Source: CAYUNT01 sp964446285
Lineage (GTDB): Bacteria; Sumerlaeota; Sumerlaeia; SLMS01; CAYUNT01
Reading direction: 5' to 3'
DNA: 36,451 bases
Assembly: GCA_964446285.1 (NCBI GenBank)
Contig: CAYUNT010000017.1
Location: forward strand, 1 to 36,451
Shown here: piece by piece, positions 33,964-36,451 of the stretch
Layout: the number at the start of each line of letters is the position of its first letter
Numbering within the stretch: the first letter of the stretch is position 1
Program-made: the position numbers and the translations under genes
The notes under the pieces: generated by a model
What the model was told of the DNA's origin: nothing
The model's database searches: none
The model's input: only the letters and a program-made list of their open reading frames with translations

Positions 33964-35472
33964 ATGGCGACAAACGGAAAAAAACGTTCTTCCCTTCACG
34001 GAAATATGGATTATAGCGCGTCTGGTTCGAATCCAAGCGGACCCGTCACGCCTTGGCCCGCGGATTTTCCAATCGCTCCAGACGAATTGGATTCTTTTGA
34101 ATTTACCCGGAAACCTGGCGCGGGCGGTTGCGCAGGCGCAAGCGGATGCGCAGGAGCGGCGGCAACGGGCGTGGGCGCGGGCGGATATGGGATCGCGAAT
34201 GCTTCTACCCCAGTGCCCGCGCGGCCCGAAAATTTCCAGCCACGCCGCCGGATTCTCATTCTTTGCGGCGGACCTTCCGCAGAAAACGCTGTTTCGCTCG
34301 TTTCGGGGCGTTGCTGTGCGCACTCGATGGACCGCGCACGCTGGGAAGTTCGCGTGGCGTGCATCCTGCAAGACGGCCTGTGGGCGATGCCGCGCCAAAT
34401 TCTCGGCCCCGCCATGGCGCCGACCGATATTGACAAACTATTCGATCTGCTCGAAATGCCGGATTTGGCTCCGCGCGGATATTTGAACCTTGCGAGCGTG
34501 GGCGAGGCAGTGGCCCGCCTGACCGGCCCCGAACGGCCCGACCTCATTTTCCCCGTCACGCACGGGGCGTTTGGCGAAGACGGCCGCCTGCAAGGGCTGC
34601 TGGACTTTATCGGCGTGCCCTACGCCGGATCGGGCGTGCTCGGCAGCGCGCTCGCGATGGACAAAGTCCGCGCCTGCGAACTCGTCGAGGCGCATGGGAT
34701 CCGCACGCCGCGCCGCCTGGTCGCCGGCCAGGGCCACGCGCCCTGGAACGCCGAACAAACAGCCCGCCTGGTCGAAGATCATCTTGGCTGGCCTGTGTTT
34801 GTGAAGCCCGCCTGTGGCGGAAGCAGCGTAGGCGCCGCCCCCGCCGCGTGCGCATCTGAACTCGATGAATGCGTCCGCCAGGCGGCCTCGTTTGGCGGCG
34901 CGGTGCTGATCGAGGAACGCATCGAGGGCATGGAAGTCACCTGCGGAGTCATTGAACTGGCGGGATGCGGAGCCTGCGACGAACCAGGATCGGCGTGCGA
35001 ATGCGGTGCCGAATTGAGCGAGGGTTCGCTGTGCGCTTCCGGAGACGCGGCGGGCCTTTCCGGCGCCCCCGGACGCGCCGTGCTGCATCGCGTCGCCTGC
35101 CCGCCGACCGCCATACGCCCCCGGGGCGCGGAATTCTTCGATTACGAGTCGAAATACCGCCCGGGCGCCAGCGAGGAAATCACACCCGCGCCGCTTGACC
35201 GCGAGGTTCTGCGCCGCATCCAGGAAATCGCCGAACGCGCCCATGTGCTGCTCGGCTGCCGCGGATTGTCGCGCACCGACATGATCGTCACCCCCGAAGG
35301 CGAACCGGTCTATCTGGAGACGAACACGCTTCCGGGCATGACGCCGACCTCGCTTTTGCCGCAGGGCGCGCGCGCCATCGGACTCGACATGACTCAGTTA
35401 TTGAGCCTGATGATCGAGACCGCGCTCGCCTCCGCCCCCTCCCGCGCCTCGGCGGTGGAAGTAATTTCCTGA
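33964..35472 (+). CDS. ddl: D-alanine-D-alanine ligase with N-terminal extension and Cys-rich insert
   Basis: This is an ATP-grasp ligase that joins two D-alanines for peptidoglycan. The product has 502 residues, against about 300-370 in usual Ddl proteins. About 90 residues rich in Gly, Ala, Ser and Pro precede the fold, which starts at RRRILILCGGPSAENAVSL. Core motifs are PVTHGAFGEDGRLQGLLDFIGVPYAGSG, FVKPACGGSSVG, IEERIEGMEVTCGV, FFDYESKY, SRTDMIV and ETNTLPGMTPTSLLP. Between CGVIEL and FFDYESKY is an insert of roughly 35-40 residues with several cysteines (GCGACDEPGSACECG). The start has AGGA upstream, but a later start is possible. It lies 167 bases after the dehydratase and may share its transcript. 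Confidence 0.9.
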   Translation: MATNGKKRSSLHGNMDYSASGSNPSGPVTPWPADFPIAPDELDSFEFTRKPGAGGCAGASGCAGAAATGVGAGGYGIANASTPVPARPENFQPRRRILILCGGPSAENAVSLVSGRCCAHSMDRARWEVRVACILQDGLWAMPRQILGPAMAPTDIDKLFDLLEMPDLAPRGYLNLASVGEAVARLTGPERPDLIFPVTHGAFGEDGRLQGLLDFIGVPYAGSGVLGSALAMDKVRACELVEAHGIRTPRRLVAGQGHAPWNAEQTARLVEDHLGWPVFVKPACGGSSVGAAPAACASELDECVRQAASFGGAVLIEERIEGMEVTCGVIELAGCGACDEPGSACECGAELSEGSLCASGDAAGLSGAPGRAVLHRVACPPTAIRPRGAEFFDYESKYRPGASEEITPAPLDREVLRRIQEIAERAHVLLGCRGLSRTDMIVTPEGEPVYLETNTLPGMTPTSLLPQGARAIGLDMTQLLSLMIETALASAPSRASAVEVIS

Positions 35473-35494
35473 CAGACAGCCACAAGCCAGCAGG

Positions 35495-36244
35495 TCACTG
35501 CCGGGGCGGGGCGGCGGAGAGAAGCTCGTCCACGCGCGCGAACTCGTATTGCATGGCGCGAAGTTCATCGAGCAGCGCGGGCAGGCGTTTGAAAAACTTG
35601 TCGCGCCGTCCGTCGCCCGCGCCCACATGCGTCAGCAGCAAAAATCCATTGAAGCCGTCAGGGTCCTTGGGGGGATACTCCAGCAAACTTCGCATGATCT
35701 GGTCCGAGGTTCGGTAGTTTTTCTCTGACTCGACCGTGTAATCCGTGTGCGAAAGCGTTCCGGGAGTGAAGTTGAACACCTGCATGTTCATTTCGAGCGA
35801 CCACGCGGCGATCTGTTCATTATACCATTCGTAGGGCGGAATCCACCAGCGCACGGTGCGGCGATCCACGCCGAATCGCTCCAAGTCCCGCAGGTTCTGG
35901 TCGAGGTCGCCCATGAATTGCTCGCGCGTCACGAGGGTTTTCGAGCGATCCTCCCAGGGGCAATAAAGCAGATGCGCGTGCGAATGCGGGCCGAGGTAAT
36001 GCCCCTCGGCGATCAGGCGGCGGATAAACGGCTCGTATTCGGGGATCGAGAGGAATTCGCCCGTAAAAAAGAACGATCCCTTGATGTGCCGCGCGGCCAG
36101 CGCATCGAGGATTTCCATGCCGCCCTCGCCGAAACTTCCACCCGTGAAAATCAGGGCCAGGCGTCTTTGATCTTTCGGGCCGCGGATGATGGCCCCATTG
36201 GACCATGTGTAGTCGGATGCGGGACGCAGCGGGCTGTTTGACAT
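35495..36244 (-). CDS. NodB-fold polysaccharide deacetylase-like protein, divergent metal site
   Basis: The 249-residue protein has the carbohydrate-esterase-4 type layout: motif 1 region LALIFTGGSFGEGG, GSFFFTGEFL, motif 2 GPHSHAHLLY (His87, His91), RWWIPPYEWYN as motif 3, and LLTHVG near the end. The Asp-Asp pair of motif 1 (TFDDG) is replaced by Thr-Gly, so the normal metal-binding and catalytic-base aspartates are absent. No signal peptide is visible. The ATG at 36244 is chosen for GAGGAGCG upstream; a longer form starting at 36322 lacks a ribosome site. It may be a divergent deacetylase with other ligands, or a non-catalytic relative. Confidence 0.85.
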   Translation of the reverse strand: MSNSPLRPASDYTWSNGAIIRGPKDQRRLALIFTGGSFGEGGMEILDALAARHIKGSFFFTGEFLSIPEYEPFIRRLIAEGHYLGPHSHAHLLYCPWEDRSKTLVTREQFMGDLDQNLRDLERFGVDRRTVRWWIPPYEWYNEQIAAWSLEMNMQVFNFTPGTLSHTDYTVESEKNYRTSDQIMRSLLEYPPKDPDGFNGFLLLTHVGAGDGRRDKFFKRLPALLDELRAMQYEFARVDELLSAAPPRQ

Positions 36245-36340
36245 CGAATCAACGCTCCTCGACGGAAATGTGGGCGCCGAAGGAAATCCCTCGGGCATTC
36301 GCCAGAATGGCGCAATTTGCATCCAGTTGTAAGGGAATAG

Positions 36341-36432
36341 TTGTGAGTTGTGGGTTGTGAGTTGTGAGGAAGAAGCGGGCAGGGAGCAGTGGTCGGATGA
36401 AGAAGTGATCAGTGAACAGTGGGCAGTGGACA
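36341..36432. repeat. Heptanucleotide tandem repeats at the window edge
   Basis: Four tandem copies of GTTGTGR fill 36341-36368. A second set with the unit AGTGRNC has four tandem copies at 36405-36432, and a lone unit is at 36389-36395. Both have a strict seven-base period and differ in sequence. They recall the short tandemly repeated heptamers (STRR) known from filamentous cyanobacteria. They may continue past the window. Confidence 0.9.
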
Positions 36433-36451
36433 GAGAAGAGGGTTGGGAGTT

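Overview
The window is about 36 kb of GC-rich bacterial chromosome from a draft assembly; a run of ten Ns marks a scaffold join inside the first gene. Several features suggest a free-living Gram-negative bacterium from a poorly cultured lineage. These are a TolC-type outer-membrane protein, a type II/IV pseudopilin of the kind common in Planctomycetes- or Sumerlaeota/Hydrogenedentes-like genomes, cohesin/dockerin-bearing secreted proteins, and intergenic DNA rich in short periodic repeats. The phylum is an inference from gene style only. No rRNA, tRNA, CRISPR array, phage or integrase gene was seen.

Left part (1-9.7 kb). A NifA/NtrC-like sigma-54 activator (with the N gap in its GAFTGA loop) is followed by an exact match to a -24/-12 promoter, an ammonium transporter (amt) and a PII protein (glnB/glnK). 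This is a compact nitrogen-sensing module closed by a strong terminator. On the opposite strand a membrane-anchored unknown protein overlaps quinolinate synthase (nadA) by four bases. After a gene-free stretch carrying a CT/CG/TG microsatellite come a LacI-type regulator and a TGS/ThrRS-like/uridine-kinase fusion.

Middle part (9.7-22.5 kb). This holds a TolC-family protein, a long palindromic repeat, a GT-C-like membrane glycosyltransferase, and a coupled pair of secreted proteins. The first of the pair has pre-peptidase-like, cohesin and dockerin domains; the second is a trypsin-like (lysyl-endopeptidase type) protease carrying its own cohesin. A two-gene xanthine dehydrogenase operon (xdhA-xdhB) runs the other way and shares its upstream region with a pseudopilin, which is followed by a STAS anti-anti-sigma factor.

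Right part (22.5-36.4 kb). A second polytopic membrane protein converges on a two-gene operon encoding a large GT-C-like protein with a big exported domain and an exported GH2-like hydrolase. Next comes a 102-bp miniature mobile element with perfect 17-bp terminal inverted repeats and a 10-bp target duplication. The window ends with an M19 dipeptidase, a threonine/serine dehydratase-racemase family enzyme and an extended D-Ala-D-Ala ligase, all on the + strand (a possible peptide / D-amino-acid cluster), then a divergent NodB-fold deacetylase-like protein and heptanucleotide repeats at the edge.

The most distinctive non-coding signals are the complete mobile element at 31104-31225 with a decayed relative near 13.4 kb, a family of 9-bp-period repeats at three intergenic sites, and the sigma-54 promoter in front of amt. 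I saw no clear defence system or wholly new gene system. The best protein-level candidate for something undescribed is the coupled cohesin/dockerin-protease pair.
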